From NCBI GenBank assembly GCA_009667805.1, contig CM019067.1:62106637-62170636 (forward strand): a stretch of DNA of 64,000 bases, read 5' to 3'. Positions 46,662 to 58,288 of this stretch are shown here, piece by piece. The notes under the pieces are model-generated. The model ran no database searches, was not told where the DNA came from, and worked only from the letters and a program-made list of their open reading frames with translations. Both the position numbers and the translations under genes were made by a program. Numbering within the stretch: the stretch's first letter is position 1; the number at the start of each line of letters is the position of its first letter. This DNA comes from Leptobrachium leishanense (Eukaryota; Chordata; Amphibia; Anura; Megophryidae).

Positions 46662-47512
46662 CAGGGTTATTCAAAGAGAATCGAAAAGTCACCGCACGTT
46701 CGGTGACTTTGCATTCTCTTCAATTCGGTGTGATTTGGCGATCCCATTTCGGCGACCCTGCGGTGTATTCATCAAGCACCACAGGGCCGTCGTAGTGCAG
46801 GGAAAACCTGCCGCAAACCTGACGAAAACTCACCGCAAAACCCGGCGAACGCACACCGAAGCCCACAAAAAACATCTGGATTAACCCCGCTGAACACGCC
46901 GGAGAAACCCGAGCAGCCGCTGATCACCGTGCAGAGCAGCTGCCAGAAAAACCCGACACTGCAGACGAATGGAGTGAAAAAAAACCCAGTATGTTTGAAT
47001 GTTTGAAAAGCTGTTTGCAAAGAAACTACAGAACGAACATGTCTGAAATTTACATATATAATCCAATGAATGACATAAAAAGGGCTGTTACAGAAAAAAG
47101 AAAAAAAACATAAAAAAATTTGCTAAAAAATCTGTGCATAAAGGTACTTTTTACTGCAGAATATTATAATCAACGGTTTATTAGATATTGAATTAAAACG
47201 GGAATATTTTTAACATTGAAGCCTATGGGATTCGCCTGAATAAATCTGTCACATGAAACCAACAGCAGGGCAATTCGGCAACTTTTCACTGCTGGTTTTT
47301 GTTCTCTGAATAGATGAAGCATTGCTACTCTATGGGGATTTCACAGCCCTCGAACAGGCACCGAACAGGCACCGTATGTGCAAGCAATTCGCCAACATTT
47401 GGCGAACTGCCTGCTCTCTGAATAACCGAATGTCCAGGAAAGGTAACCGTACGCTGAATTTCACTGTTCGGTTACCTTTCGGCCACAATTCGGATCTCTT
47501 TGAATAACCCTG
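46662..47512. mobile_element. MITE, CAGGGTTATTCA ends (851 bp)
   Basis: CAGGGTTATTCAAAGAGAAT at the left and atctctttgaataaccctg at the right are inverted. The interior has further inverted pairs (ggtaacc...). No coding region. Longer relative of 9560-9738. A single matching end (ctctctgaataacccct, 48814-48831) marks a third, truncated copy. Confidence 0.65.
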
Positions 47513-49501
47513 ATAACTTCTTTCCCCTCTTTAGTATCCAACCAGAGCATTGTCTTTTTCATTGACTGATTTGCCCAGTCTGGTAACCATGCCGAGAGTC
47601 AAAAAAATGGATTCCTCCACATAAAAGTAAAACTGTAGCCAACAGTTTAAACATATATAAGCACAGAGTTAAAATGATATTCTTTTAATTCCCCTACCCT
47701 CAATCTACGTCATTTCCTACCAACTGAATCACAGTATTCTTTAAGTCCTTGAAAAGGCCTTACAATAACTACTATTCTTTCCCCTTTAGTTGAATGTAGC
47801 CTAGCTGCTGACTGTTTCAGTTAAACAGCAAACGGTTTCTGGCTTCCTTTATCCCTCTGTAAAATGATCTCCACACCCTCCTCTTTAGGCCACACAGGAA
47901 TTATACAGAGAAGGCAGCTGGAGACATGGGATTAACCCATTACAACTAGAAATTTTTTATATAATTGGTAAAATACTTTTGGCGATATTCTAAGATTTGT
48001 TATAAGATAACGTCTCGAAGCGTTACTTTACACATAATGCCGCGACATGTTCTCTCGCCTGGACTCCCTAATCCACTCTCGCCACAAGCTGGGTTTGGCC
48101 CTCGAGTGTTGCACTTCCTTCTGCTTGATTACTGTAAATTAGCGTCTCCTATACTTTGTACAGGAGGCATTAATTTGCACCTCCGTGTGGAAGCACGCGC
48201 TGTTCCAAGGTAGCCTGTGCTTCCACCCGGGAGACAGTATATTCACTGTGAAATACTGTCTCGTAAAAGCTGCTGTTACGTGGTTTTGCTTTAGCAAAAT
48301 CACCCCCCCCCCTAAAAATCACATACTCACCATTCGTCCCGCGGTGCAGAGGGCGACACGATCCACCGCTTCTTCTCACCGGTAGCAGAGAGAGTCTGGG
48401 AACAAATAATTCCTAGTCTCCCTCCACGAATCCTCCGCAGTGCGATCTCACGACCGGGACGTGCAACGCTCCATGAAGTCCTAAGGACTCCGGGAATCGA
48501 CACTCATCGGTTTACGCTGCATTTCCTTCAGGGCTACGTGCTAAGTAAGCACCTACCTTGGAATATGTATGGAAAATTTGCAAGTGCAGATTTTTTAACT
48601 CACCATCAACCGTGGATTGGAAAAAGAGAGAAAATCGTGGGAGTAGCGCTACACATCCACCACATTATCGGCGAGTGTTCAGCGGGTTTTCCCTGCGCTC
48701 CAGGGAACCTGCAGTGCTTGCTGAATACACCCTAGGGTAGGGAACTTTGATTCCCCGAAGTGCAGGGAAGCACGGGGAACAAGGGAGCACCGAAATCTCA
48801 GCGACATTTCACTGCTCTCTGAATAACCCCTCTAGAATTAGTAGATTGCAGAATATCATCGAACACATCAAATTAATGGATACATGAACAGGTAGAATTC
48901 ATCACCCCCACAGATCGAGCTATGAGGTTTGGGAACTATGGGAGGGGAACAGATATTAACTTGAGGAACTAAAAATATTTAAAAAAAGGAGAAATGAAGC
49001 AGGATGTATATGTTTTTTTTTTTGTTGTGTTCGTTGCTGTGCTTGTGTTTTTTTCTTTCATATTATGTTAAAATACTTTAAGAATTGTAAGATAAGAGTT
49101 ATTGGAGTGTATAATCTATAGAGTTATCACTGTATTTTTCTATTTTTGCAGATAAAGAAAAAAAAAGGAAAGAAAAAATGTGTTTCTGCTCAGGGAGAAC
49201 ATTGCCTTAAATGTTAAAGAAATGCAAATAGAGTAATAAATGCTTATGCTCGAATTTCACTGAATTTCTATGCAAAATCTTGAATGCCCATTTTATGAAG
49301 TGAAAGGTTTAGGCTGAGCATCTCTTTTTCTTAATCAAGCTTTTCAGCTTCTTTACAGTAATACAGGGTGCCTGGAGAGAGATAAAACAAAGAATTTAAT
49401 TTCTCCAGAGGAGGCACACTAATCTTGCTTTAAAAAGGTATGCAAATGGGATTTTGATATGCTAATGATTGCTTTTTAATGTATTACAATGCAATCTTTG
49501 C
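47513..49501. other. Unassigned stretch
   Basis: Contains the solitary MITE end noted at ~48830, a purine-rich zone near 49000-49180 and hairpins at 48170-48260 (ggaagcacgcgctgttcc...). No domain-bearing frame is found. Confidence 0.3.
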
Positions 49502-49990
49502 TTAACCCCTTCGCTACCAAGTGATTTTCAAAAATACATTGTCAGGAACCAGTGTTTTTCTTTTAAACATACTTTTTAATTAATTATGCAGGTAGAAATA
49601 TTTGGGCATATTCCCAATAAATAGTGCCATCTACTGCCAAATTGAGTTACAACAGTTGCAGTGAACCACAGGCTGCAATTTTATTGGCTTGCGGAATGAA
49701 AAATGTCAGGACATTCAGTTATCTGATTTTACACAATTTTAGCTCTGTGGGCTAAAACTTTGGGGGCACCTTCTGCAGCCCAAAAGCAAATGAAGTTCGT
49801 TTGCAGCAAACAAATTTCATTTGCTTTTTGGCTGTAGAACAGTGGATCGAGATATCTCTATATCAGGCCGCCGGATGGTGCCTTTGCAGCCCAAGATATC
49901 TTGATCTCGATATTAAGGGGTTTAAGGACCAATCACACATGGAAAACGTATTGCTTCTCATTGATGAATGCACTCAATGGTAGCAGTTAA
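49502..49990. mobile_element. Possible piggyBac-like MITE
   Basis: TTAACCCCTTCGCTACC at 49502 and tggtagcagTTAA ending 49990 suggest TTAA flanks with partly inverted ends. A long imperfect palindrome lies around 49735-49920 (aaagcaaatgaa... and gagatatctcta / atatcttgatctcgatat). The right end is poorly conserved. Confidence 0.35.
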
Positions 49991-50068
49991 ATGTTAAAGC
50001 CTTTGCTTTGAGGAAGCAGTTATGAAGAAAAGGGATTAGCCACCATGATTACTTAAACTGGTCATGGT

Positions 50069-50784
50069 TGTCATGGAGCTGACGTGACGCTCCATGCTTC
50101 AAACCCCAAGAGACTTTATGTTCATTTATATCGAGTGATTTTAGATATATTTTACATCGTTTGGTTTTAGTTTAAATTAGTTTATTTTAAAATGGCGTAA
50201 CTTTAGTTTTAAATATACTTATATTCCTGTAGGTAAATGTGTTTCTGTATAGCCAGTAAACAAGCTTTACTGCTGTGTAATTTATGCAACAGGGCTTTTA
50301 CCCTTATCAGTGTTTGTCTTTAATCTGATGTGTTAGAACAATGGATTATACAAATGTTGTGTGAGTTTAAGACTAAAGAATGTAAAGAATGTTTATTGTA
50401 AATAACTGACATAATGTAATTAGTATATTGGTAGGACGAGGTGTGTCATTTATGCAAATTATGACCGTTGGACTTCAGCATAAATGGTGGCGTTTTGTTC
50501 ATTAAAAGGCAGAGAACTCTCAGAGCTCAGAGAGAGAGAATCCTGTTTTAAAGCATACAGCCGCGCCTGGTGTCTTTATTACAAACTACGCTACACTATA
50601 TTCTCAACATCAGAAGGCACCGAGCGGCCTTCTGGAAATTCCTAACGACTCCAGGGCAGAGGAACAGAAGCAGGCAGGTCAAGCTGCTCGAGGCGCTGAG
50701 GACAGCGCTCCCAGTAGCCGGGCTGACTGCAACGAAGGGGTGTCTGGAGAGTCAGGACAGATGGAAGAGAACGGTTCCGTCACA
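50069..50784 (+). repeat. 5' LTR
   Basis: Begins TGTCATGGAGCTGACGTGAC, ends ...GGTTCCGTCACA. Contains attaaaaggcagagaactc (possible TATA-like/initiator zone near 50500) and tgctgtgtaatttatgc. Partner at 55878-56593 is the same length. Confidence 0.88.
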
Positions 50785-50785
50785 T

Positions 50786-50804
50786 TGGTGGCAAGCGGTG
50801 TGGA
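50786..50804 (+). promoter_or_regulatory. Primer-binding site, tRNA-Leu-like
   Basis: TGGTGGCAAGCGGTGTGGA starts one base after the LTR. Except for two extra bases it is complementary to the 3' end of vertebrate tRNA-Leu(AAG/TAG) plus CCA (TGGTGGCAGCGGTGGGA). Confidence 0.65.
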
Positions 50805-52299
50805 TAGAGGCTCTCGAACACTAAGACACCCTGAGATGACAAACTATGCAGCCTGCAAGCAGGACACCCTGAAGGACCTGCTGGAGAGCCATGGAAGGAA
50901 TGAATACTGAAGGGTCAAAGGCACAAGTGTGGTGCAACCCGGAGCGAGCGGAGATGTGTTCCCGCTGAGAGAGACCGCAGAGGTTTTAGCCTGCGTTGAT
51001 AGAAAACCGTCTACAGAGGACTATGGATCAGGACAGCTCATTTATTCCTTATGAGCAGAGAATCACAGAGGACATTCAGCTGTGGAGACCCCAAGTGTTG
51101 GGGCCTCAGCCCACTGCGAGCCAAGGAGACCAGTTGGTGCACTGACTGCGTGCCGCACTTGATCTAGAGTGCAAATACGAGGACTTGCTGCAATGTGTGA
51201 GTGAGGAGGATTGGGAAGCTGACGAGAAGCCTCCCCCAGGCTATGTGTTCCGCGGTCCTGGCCCAGCATGGATCTATTTTAAGGGGGGAGACAATTATGG
51301 CAGTCCACAAGCTGCCAGACATGCAGAATTGTGCAACATCCAGCGGCGCTACCTGGACGTGTATGAGGACTCTGCCTTTTGGCCTGTGCTGAAGGGACTC
51401 GCTGCTGAGGAATGGGCACTCGAAATGGACTTAAAAAGTTTGCAGACTGCAGCCCGGCTACAAGTCCTCGAGACCCCTGGAGGAAGCCTCCCCACACCAG
51501 CCAGCGGGAAGCGGAAGAAAAAGAGAGGTGGCCGAGCCAAAGCAGACCAAAGCAAAACGCCGTCACAGCCCAGGGATTACAACAGTAAGCCATCTTCCAG
51601 CTGGCAGTATCAGGTCACCAGAGAGACTGACACCCAGGCTGTTCCCCTCATGAGAGATGTGGCCACACAGACCATGGATGATCTGGTCAGCTTGTTACAG
51701 GCTGAATTGCTTACTGCTCGAGCACAGATAATGGCCCTGACAGAGACATTACAGAACCAGCAAAATGAGCTGCAAAATGGCCAGAGAGAGCTGGATTAGG
51801 TGAGACTATCCAGAGATGCTGCGGAGGTGAATGTACAGCACCTGGAGATGGAGCTCACTGGCTTTCGGGACTTACTTACAGCTGCTGAGCGAGCCAAGGA
51901 TAACGCTGCTCGAGAGCGAGAGGAGGCCATGGCCATTGGCATTTTAAAAGTCCAGACAGCCTTGGGGGAAAAGTGGCTCCTGGAATCCCAGATTATGGAG
52001 CTGGTGGAGAAGCTGACAGCCGAACAGAGTAACGCTGAGCGAGTAGGCCAGAATCTTAAGAAGGCCAGATTGCTGAATGACCAACTGAGAGCAGATGGAG
52101 AGGCAGAGCAAAGCAAGGCCCAGCTACTCGAGAAGGCATGTCAACAGCTGGAGGGTCAGTGCCAAGAACTAAAGACTGAACTCCAGGCTTCTATCACTGC
52201 CTGGGGAAGGAAAATGTCAAGAGCTACAGGAGCAGCTTACTGCAGAGACCCAGCAACGCCACAGTATTGGTGAGCAGCTGCGACAATCCGAAAGTATGC

Positions 52300-54988
52300 T
52301 GCGTGTTATACATAGTTAAACATAGTTATATAGGCTGAAAAAAGACATGCGTCCATCGGGTTCAGCCTCTCCCACATAACCTACTGCTGTTGATCCAAAA
52401 GAAGGCAAAAAACCCAGTCTGAAATGCTCGCCAATATGCAACATACTGGGAAAAAATTCCTTCTTGACCCCAGAATGGCAGTCAGATTTCTCCTTGGATC
52501 AAGAAGCTTTTACCCACATATTAAATATTATAACCCTTAATATTCTGTGTCTGCAGGAAGTCATCCAGTCGTTTTTTAAAAGTCTGTACAGACTCTGACC
52601 CAACCACCTCAACAGGCAGAGAATTCCACAACTTTATTGTTCTCACTGTAAAATAACCCTTCCTATGCTTTAAGCTAAATTTTCTTTCTTCCAGTCTAAA
52701 TGGGTGACCCCGTGTCCTGTGTATAGACCTGTTAATGAATAGGTTATCAGACAATGGTTGATAATGGCCCCGTATATATTTATATAAGGTTATCAGATCC
52801 CCACTAAGGCGCCGTTTCTCTAAACTAAACAGGTTTAAGCTTGTTAGTCTTTCCTCATAACTTAACCCTTCCATTCCCCTTATTAATTTAGTTGCCCGTC
52901 TCTGCACTTTTTCTAACGCTATAATATCTTTTTTTAAGACAGGTGCCCAAAATTGCACGGCATATTCAAGGTGCGGCCTGACCATTGATTTATACAGAGG
53001 CAAAATTATGTTTTCATCCCGTGAGTGAACTCCCCTTTTAATGCATGCCAATACTTTGCTGGCCTTGGCGGCTGCTGTTTGACATTGCACATTGTTACTT
53101 AGTTTGAAGTCTATGATTATTCCCAAATCCTTCTCCTGCTTGGATTTCCCTAACTCTGTACCATTTAGGGTATAAATTACTTGTGTGTTCTTCACTCCAA
53201 AGTGCATAACTTTGCATTTATCTAGATTAAATTTCATCTGCCATTTAAGTGCCCAGTCCCCCAATCTATCTAAATCCCTCTGCAACGAAGTAACATCCTG
53301 CTCACATTGTATTACTTTTCCTAATTTTGTGTCTTCTGCAAACACTGATACATGGCTTTCAATGCCTATCTCAAGGTCATTTATAAATAAATTGAATAGT
53401 ATTGGTCCTATAACAGACCCCTGAGGGACACCGTTTACCACTGGTGTCCATCTTGAAAATATACCATTTATGACCACTCTCTGTACCCTATCTATTATCC
53501 AGTTTTCTATCCAAGAACAAGTATTTTCATCTAGACCAATTTTTCTTAATTTAAATAGTAACCTTTTGTGTGGAACTGTGTCGAAAGCTTTGGCAAAATC
53601 TAAGTAAATCACATCCACTGTGACCCCCTGATCTATACTTCTACTTACTTCCTCATAGAACGTAATTAGGTTAGTCTGACATGATCTATGTTTCATAAAA
53701 CCATGCTGATTTTTGTCAATTACATTATACCTCCCAATAAATTCCTGAATATTATCCCTTAGTAACCCCTCAAATACTTTCCCAGCCACAGATGTTAAGC
53801 TCACAGGTCTATAATTCCCAGGCACAAATTTTAAACCTTTCTTAAATATAGGGACCACGTCAGCTTTTCTCCAATCCTCTGGTACTATTCCTGAAAGAAA
53901 AGAATCTTGAAAGATTAAGAACAGAGGTTTACATATTTCAACACATAGCTCTCTCAGTACTCGCGGGTGAATTCCATCTGGCCCTGGGGCTTTGTTCACA
54001 TTCACATTGTTTAATTTCTGCAAAATCTTGTCCTGAGTCAACCAGTCACTTTGTATTAGTAAGTTTTTATTAATGAATTTCATGTCTTCTGTTATAAGTT
54101 TCTCTTTGATAAATACTGAAGAAAAATAATCATTTAAAATTTCTGCCTTATCCTGATCTTCAGTTAACAATAACCCTGACTCAGATTTTAGTGAACCTAC
54201 ATTTTCACTCTTGGTTTTTTTAGAATTTATGTACCTAAAGAATCTTTTAGGGTTGGTCTTGCTCTCTTTGGCTATTTCTTTTTCATTTTCTAGTTTAGCC
54301 CATCTAATCGCATTTTTACATACTTTATTGGCTGCCCTATATGCTTTATAGGATGCCTCAGATTTATCAAATTTAAAAGCTTTAAATGCCTTCTTTTTAT
54401 TTTTAATTTCCTTAGTTACCTTCCTACTAAGCCACATTGGTTTCAGTCTGTTTCTTTTATATTTATTAACCAGTGGAATATATTGTGACGTGTACTTTTC
54501 TAGTGTTAGTTTAAAGATATTCCACTTATCCTCAGTGTTTTTCCCGTGAAAGAGTTTCTGCCAGTCAATGACATTGAGAGCTTCCTTTATTTTAATAAAG
54601 TTGGCCTTTTTAAAATTATATGTTTTAGCATGCCCCTTATGAATGTGTTTTTTTGAGTTTATTTCAAAAGTCACCATATAATGGTCACTGTTTCCCAACT
54701 GTTCCTTTACATTAATATTTGAGAAAAGATCCACATTATTTATTATAACCAGGTCCAGACAGTTATCCTCTCTAGTTGGTGTTTCTACCAGTTGTGACAT
54801 GAAGGTATCATTTAAAATGTTCAGAAACTGGATTCCCTTTGCTGAATTACTAGTCCCACTATCCCAATTAATGTCCGGGTAATTAAAATCTCCAATAATT
54901 AAAGTGCTACCATGATCTGCAGCCTTCAAAATTTGCTCTAACAGTTGTTCTTCCTCATCATTATCTATATTAATGTGTTGCCCACCAA
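52300..54988 (-). mobile_element. CR1-type LINE, 5' truncated, inserted in the LTR element
   Basis: On the minus strand the element starts inside the endonuclease domain and ends in a 3' untranslated region with the tail cagcctatataactatgttt. The same tail occurs at 46.4 kb. Insertion divides the coiled-coil frame of the host element. The LINE is therefore younger than the LTR element. Confidence 0.85.
52521..54985 (-). CDS. CR1 ORF2: endonuclease carboxy part and reverse transcriptase
   Basis: About 820 codons are open without a stop. The endonuclease carboxy part shows STLIIGDFNYPDINWDSG and LGNSDHYMVTFEI (SDH motif). RT follows: VVPIFKKG, NYRPVSLTSV, VDVIYLDFAKAFDTVPH (motif A), NGVPQGSVIGPILFNLFIND (motif B) and VSVFAEDTKLG (motif C). 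Then comes the usual WAPVLKKDIIALEKVQRRAT and the carboxy end LWNSLPVEVV. Motif C has FAED in place of FADD, which should impair catalysis. The listed start is the truncation point; the ATG upstream lies in host element sequence. Confidence 0.85.
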
Positions 54989-55877
54989 CAGCTGGAAAAC
55001 GAGAGGCTTCAGACCGTGCGGCATCAACAGATCCAGGCCGAGCTGCTGACATCAGTTGCTGAACTGGAATCAAGGACCATGCGGCTAGAGGTACAGCTAG
55101 ATGCCGAGATCGTCAGGTGGCATGCCGTCGGTGAGGAGTTACACCGGACAGATGAGCTGGGAAAAGAGATCAGCCTCACATTGGGAGCAGAGCTCGACCC
55201 GGCCCCAGGTGAAGAGCCACCCGCAGAACAGAGCGGGCATCATGGAGAGGAGGCAGTCAGCCTTGCTACCCAGTGGCGAGTGTACCCCGTGCTGCTGAAG
55301 CCAGACGCTGTGTTGACCACAGAGTGTGCTGGGTCATCGAGGAAGATGGAGACCACTGCCCATCTGCCATGGCAACCGGTGAGTGACCATCCTGGGAGGC
55401 TGCTAGGTTACTGGTCCCAGGAAGAGTTGCACCCATTTGGGATTGTGGGGTGGGCCCCGTTTGAATGTCTGGGAGGGGGGAATCAGCAGAAGGAGAGACT
55501 GGGAACTGTGACTGCTGACTGTATTCGGGTCCTGGGTCTGCAGAGGTGCCCTGGACAGAACAAGATATGGGGGGTAATTTCAGGGTGCGCCCTAACAAAC
55601 ATTTTGTGTCTATGGACTGTGGTGGCCTGTTGCCTGGCAGACACTACTGCGGTGAGTCCTTGGGAGCACTGGACAAGAAGATTGGCTTGCCTCTTACCAA
55701 GGGACTATGGACCCACAGCCTTCCAGCGACCGTCAGACCCCGCTGACTTTGCTTATGTGCCTTCAACCTGGAACTTTGAAGATGGCGCAGAAAAGGGACA
55801 CAGTGCGAGGTCTCATCAGTGCCAAGCGATCCGTTTGGGATCTAAGCTTGCCCTGCCGTTCTGGAAGGGGGGACATA

Positions 55878-56593
55878 TGTCATGGAGTTGACGTGACGCT
55901 CCATGCTTCAAACCCCAAGAGACTTTATGTTCATTTATATCGTGTGATTTTAGATATATTTTACATCGTTTGGTTTTAGTTTAAATTAGTTTAGTGTAAA
56001 ATGGCATAACTTTAGTTTTAAATATACTTATATTCCTGTAGGTAAATGTGTTTCTGTATAGCCAGTAAACAAGCTTTACTGCTGTGTAATTTCTGCAACA
56101 GGGCTTTACCCTTATCAGTGTTTGTCTTTAATCTGATGTGTTAGAACAATGGATTATACAAATGTTGTGTGAGTTGAAGGCTAAAGAATGTAAAGAATGT
56201 TTATTGTAAATAACTGACATTTATGTAATTAGTATATTGGTAGGACGAGGTGTGTCATTTATGCAAATTATGACTGTTGGACTTCAGCATAAATGGTGGC
56301 GTTTTGTTCATTAAAAGGCAGAGAACTCTCAGAGCTCAGAGAGAGAGAATCCTGTTTTAAAGCATACAGTCGCGCCTGGTGTCTTTATTACAAACTACGC
56401 TACACTATATACTCAACATCAGAAGGCACCGAGCGGCCTTCTGGAAATTCCTAACGGCTCCAGGGCAGAGTAACAGAAGCAGGCGGGTCAAGCTGCTCGA
56501 GGCGCTGAGGACAGCGCTCCCAGTAGCCGGGCTGACCGCAATGAAGGGGTATCTGGAGAGTCAGGACAGACGGAAGAGAACGGTTCCGTCACA
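55878..56593 (+). repeat. 3' LTR
   Basis: Preceded by the polypurine tract ggaaggggggacata (55863-55877). Target duplication ATGGT follows at 56594-56598. Confidence 0.88.
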
Positions 56594-56598
56594 ATGGT

Positions 56599-57298
56599 GT
56601 CCAGAGTGATGTATTATCCTGTGACTTCTAGCTATAGGTAATAAAGCTATATATTGCGAGTTCTCATAGATGTGTAGTCTTGTATCTCAACACATACAGA
56701 GCCAGAGTGGGTTCTTTGATGCATCGCCAGGAATCGACTTTCAGCAGTAGTAAACCTCCGGGCTCACCACCTCAGAAACATGTCAGCTGAAACATCAGGA
56801 AGTATTTCATTGTAAGAGAAACCAGTTGCAATGAATGCTGGCATCTGATGACTGATGCACTGTATGAGAGTCATCTATAGAAGAAAATGGAGCGGAGTAA
56901 GGAGCTTAGGACACCACCTAAAATTGACTTACATCATTGTAGTCAACCTAGAAGAACCCATCCAATAACATTAGCTGTTCTGCCAAGTTATAGATTGGTT
57001 TTAACTGCCCGCTTGATTTAACACGTGACTTGTGGTTTTGACAGTTGATGTTTGCAAGATACACTGAAACCACAGAACTTCTTATTTTGGTGTGGATGCT
57101 AATAAAGTCGGCAGCATTGAACTCAAAGACTTCTAGTTTATCAGGCAGTTTCTTTCATTAAAGGAATTCCTAGGATTATCTAGAAAAAAGTACAAATAGA
57201 AGAAGAAGAGATTATAACAATGTGACTTGAGCATAGTGATACAGCCACAGCACAAAAGAGTAAATCCAAATTTGTGTTCTAAGCAAGCTGAACATAAG
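56599..57298. other. Unassigned stretch
   Basis: No motif recognised; aataaag at 56640. Presumably the unique or ancient-repeat flank into which the LTR element inserted. Confidence 0.25.
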
Positions 57299-58014
57299 GG
57301 GCTAAATTGCAATCTTCGCGTTAAAACGCTCGCGCAATGCATGAATTTGTGCGTTAAACGTTAACACGCGTAAATCACCACTGGAATTACAATCCTCGCG
57401 CATTTTTTCATCCGTCGAGCATTAATGGACACGCACAAATGCTCGCGCAGTAAAGGTAGCGAGCAGAAATCAGTGTGCGGACTGTTTTTTTCACGCGATT
57501 CTGCCAATCAGAATTAAGAACCACAATTACGTTTTTGCACCTGTCAAAGTCAATCTGAGCATATATGGTACAGCAATAATAAATGCACACACAACTTCGC
57601 AATTTTATTGCTTTGGTATGAGTAGAATGTGTAACTATACTTTGCTGCATTTTTGTTTTTTTGGGCTGGTGTATTTGGGTTCGGCCAGGTCGTTCAGTTT
57701 TGCCATTAACACCAGCTGTTAGGAGTTGCTAAAATTATGCGTGCAAAGGCTGTGCGTTAAATCCTGCGCATAGATTGTAATACCATCCGCGTACCAGCGT
57801 TCATTCGCGTTTGCGCACACAATGTTAAGTATAGGACGCACGCACTACAGTACGCTCGCAAAGGGTTCACGCAGGTTCACCCGCGGGAGACGATTGCGCT
57901 CGTTTGTTGCGCTGACAATGTAATAAGACGTTCAGCGCAAAGGGTTTTACCCCTCGCGTTAATGGATTTTTTTGCGCCGGCAAAAGCGTTTGCGCGAAGA
58001 TTGTAATTCAGCCC
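57299..58014. mobile_element. Palindromic MITE, GGGCTAAATTGCAATCTTCGCG ends
   Basis: GGGCTAAATTGCAATCTTCG at the left and the complement of gcgaagattgtaattcagccc at the right. Many CG-containing words (gcgcaa, tcgcgc) fill the interior. AAG is present on both sides (57296-57298, 58015-58017), a possible 3 bp duplication. Confidence 0.65.
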
Positions 58015-58066
58015 AAGATGTCTATACTCATTTTTTTGAGAGCTAGATTCATGGGTTGTCATACAT

Positions 58067-58206
58067 CAATTTTTCCCAAACCTGTCCTCAAGACCAGCTG
58101 ACAGGTGATATGATTTGCTATTCAGTGATTGCAGGATTTAGTCTGCATTTCCCCCAAAGTAATCCTTAAAATCTGGCCTGTTGGACAGTTTTGGGAAACC
58201 CTGTCC
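58067..58206. mobile_element. hAT-like MITE, CAGTGTTTCCCA family, copy 3
   Basis: Shares cccaaacctgtcctcaag, ttcagtgattgcagga and ttttgggaaaccctg with the copies at 25.1 and 27.4 kb. Confidence 0.55.
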
Positions 58207-58288
58207 TACATCTTCAGTTGGATGACTATTGTCTGGGATCCTCAGATGGACAATTTCCCCCTACTTTGTGGGACTGTAGAACAGGGGT

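Larger units (their letters stand above)
51023..55891 (+). pseudogene. Coiled-coil Gag-like protein of the LTR element, split by CR1
   Basis: From ATG 51023 (MDQDSSFIPYEQRITEDIQL) the frame runs with TGA at 51143-51145. It continues through a proline/aromatic region (PPPGYVFRGPGPAWIYFKGG), a basic patch (GKRKKKRGGRAK, perhaps RNA binding) and a heptad-rich stretch (LLQAELLTARAQIMALTETL). It meets TAG at 51797-51799 and goes on in the same frame with more coiled coil to ~52205, where it slips one base. After the LINE it resumes (QLENERLQTVRHQQIQAELL) and ends in TGA at 55889, inside the first bases of the 3' LTR. I know no family for it; Gag-like is inferred from position and composition. Confidence 0.6.
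50069..56593 (+). mobile_element. Non-autonomous LTR retroelement encoding a coiled-coil protein
   Basis: Two 716 bp LTRs (TGTCATGGAG...CGTCACA) are flanked by ATGGT at 50064-50068 and 56594-56598. A primer site and purine tract are in place. Hand comparison of the LTRs gives about 20 differences (~3%). Between them is one long coiled-coil coding region and a CR1 LINE inserted later. No protease, RT, RNase H or integrase motif is seen in any frame outside the LINE. It would depend on enzymes from a related element. Confidence 0.85.

Noticed and set aside
51796..52116. Minus-strand serine-rich frame
   Set aside because: Antisense of the coiled-coil coding region.
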